Assembly: GCA_036971475.1 (NCBI GenBank)
Contig: JBAIZL010000063.1
Span: 2,027,790 to 2,091,789, forward strand
Reading direction: 5' to 3'
Length of the DNA: 64,000 bases
Origin: Prosapia bicincta
Lineage: Eukaryota > Arthropoda > Insecta > Hemiptera > Cercopidae
In this document: in pieces, positions 63,623 to 64,000 of the stretch
Position numbering within the stretch: the stretch's first letter is position 1
Layout of the letters: the number at the start of each line of letters is the position of its first letter
Program-made: the position numbers and the translations under genes
The notes under the pieces: model-generated
The model's database searches: none
Seen by the model: the letters and a program-made list of their open reading frames with translations, nothing else
What the model was told of the DNA's origin: nothing

Positions 63623-64000
63623 TATTCTCCCTAAGAAACTAACTATATATATAAAGGCAGTTATTTTTACATAATAGTCAATTTATTGAGTACAATTTTT
63701 AATTAAATTTTCATTTTAAAAATACCTCTTTTCATGATTTTTTCCATTGAAATTTAAATGCTTTTTCGCAAAACGTGTAATTACTCATAGAGTGTAGGAT
63801 GGACTGCTATAAAACGCTGTTATATTTTTCTATCAAAGGGTTTATTCTACCCAATAGTGTCTCGCTTCATAGAGTTTTCTTACATTAAAATTTATTCATC
63901 TTTAAAAGCTAACCAAACATATTGCATCATTTTCTTCGGTTTCTTCTTACACAGAAAAGTTCCAAAGGCCATCAATCTAAGTCCTAAAGTCAAAGACAAT
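63621..64000 (+). repeat. Interspersed family C, copy 4 (runs off the window)
   Basis: Same landmarks as copies 1 and 2: TTTTTCGCAAAACGTGTAAT, GAGTGTAGGATGGAC, AAAAGCTAACCAAACA and AAAAGTTCCAAAGGCCATCA. The target-site equivalent reads AAGTCCTAAAGTC near the right edge. Confidence 0.85.

Overview
The window reads as repeat-rich, AT-rich animal nuclear DNA, most likely from an arthropod. The evidence is a large tandem satellite, a non-LTR retrotransposon of the LOA/R1/Jockey type, a Jockey relic, a Penelope-like element, a mariner-type transposase relic, long (AT)n, (CA)n and (TC)n tracts, and no intact host gene. The arthropod call is inference from the element families. I see no bacterial gene organisation, no CRISPR array and no intact protein gene.

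Region 1 (1-42838) is one uninterrupted satellite array. Its working unit is an 88 bp dimer of two related 44 bp halves, and the second half is itself two 22 bp repeats (18 of 22 identical). Above the dimer are near-identical higher-order repeats that recur at 7291, 8779 and 9295 bp. The length differences (2096, 608 and 92 bp) are whole numbers of 84, 88 or 92 bp dimers, as expected from in-register unequal exchange. Two stretches (about 33.7-34.05 kb and 39.97-40.68 kb) are freshly homogenised 88 bp subarrays. The right edge (41.4-42.8 kb) decays towards the simpler 22/44 bp form.

Region 2 (42839-48735) holds unremarkable AT-rich DNA, a probable retroposon tail, microsatellites, and a 5'-truncated, mutated LOA-like retrotransposon (45026-48424). 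That element has endonuclease, reverse transcriptase, RNase H and a poly(A) tail, and is flanked by a target-site duplication. It sits inside an older interspersed repeat, and unoccupied relatives of that target lie at 62.35 kb and 63.95 kb. A 30-32 bp minisatellite follows.

Region 3 (48736-57770) is a graveyard of elements: a (CA)n tract, a Jockey RT relic (49.9-50.84 kb), a Penelope-like element (51124-54032) with inverted terminal segments and hammerhead-like motifs, a tRNA-like promoter relic, a mariner-type transposase relic, a six-copy 160 bp tandem repeat, and copies of an unnamed interspersed family.

Region 4 (57770-64000) contains a GC-richer block, a 533 bp inverted repeat around a 355 bp spacer, more AT-rich DNA, further repeat copies, and a short satellite fragment (63297-63445) in the opposite orientation to the main array, directly against the end of an interspersed element.

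No genes cooperate in a pathway here. The story is of selfish DNA: satellite growth by unequal exchange, retroelements nested in older repeats, and possible self-cleaving RNA motifs in the Penelope-like termini.
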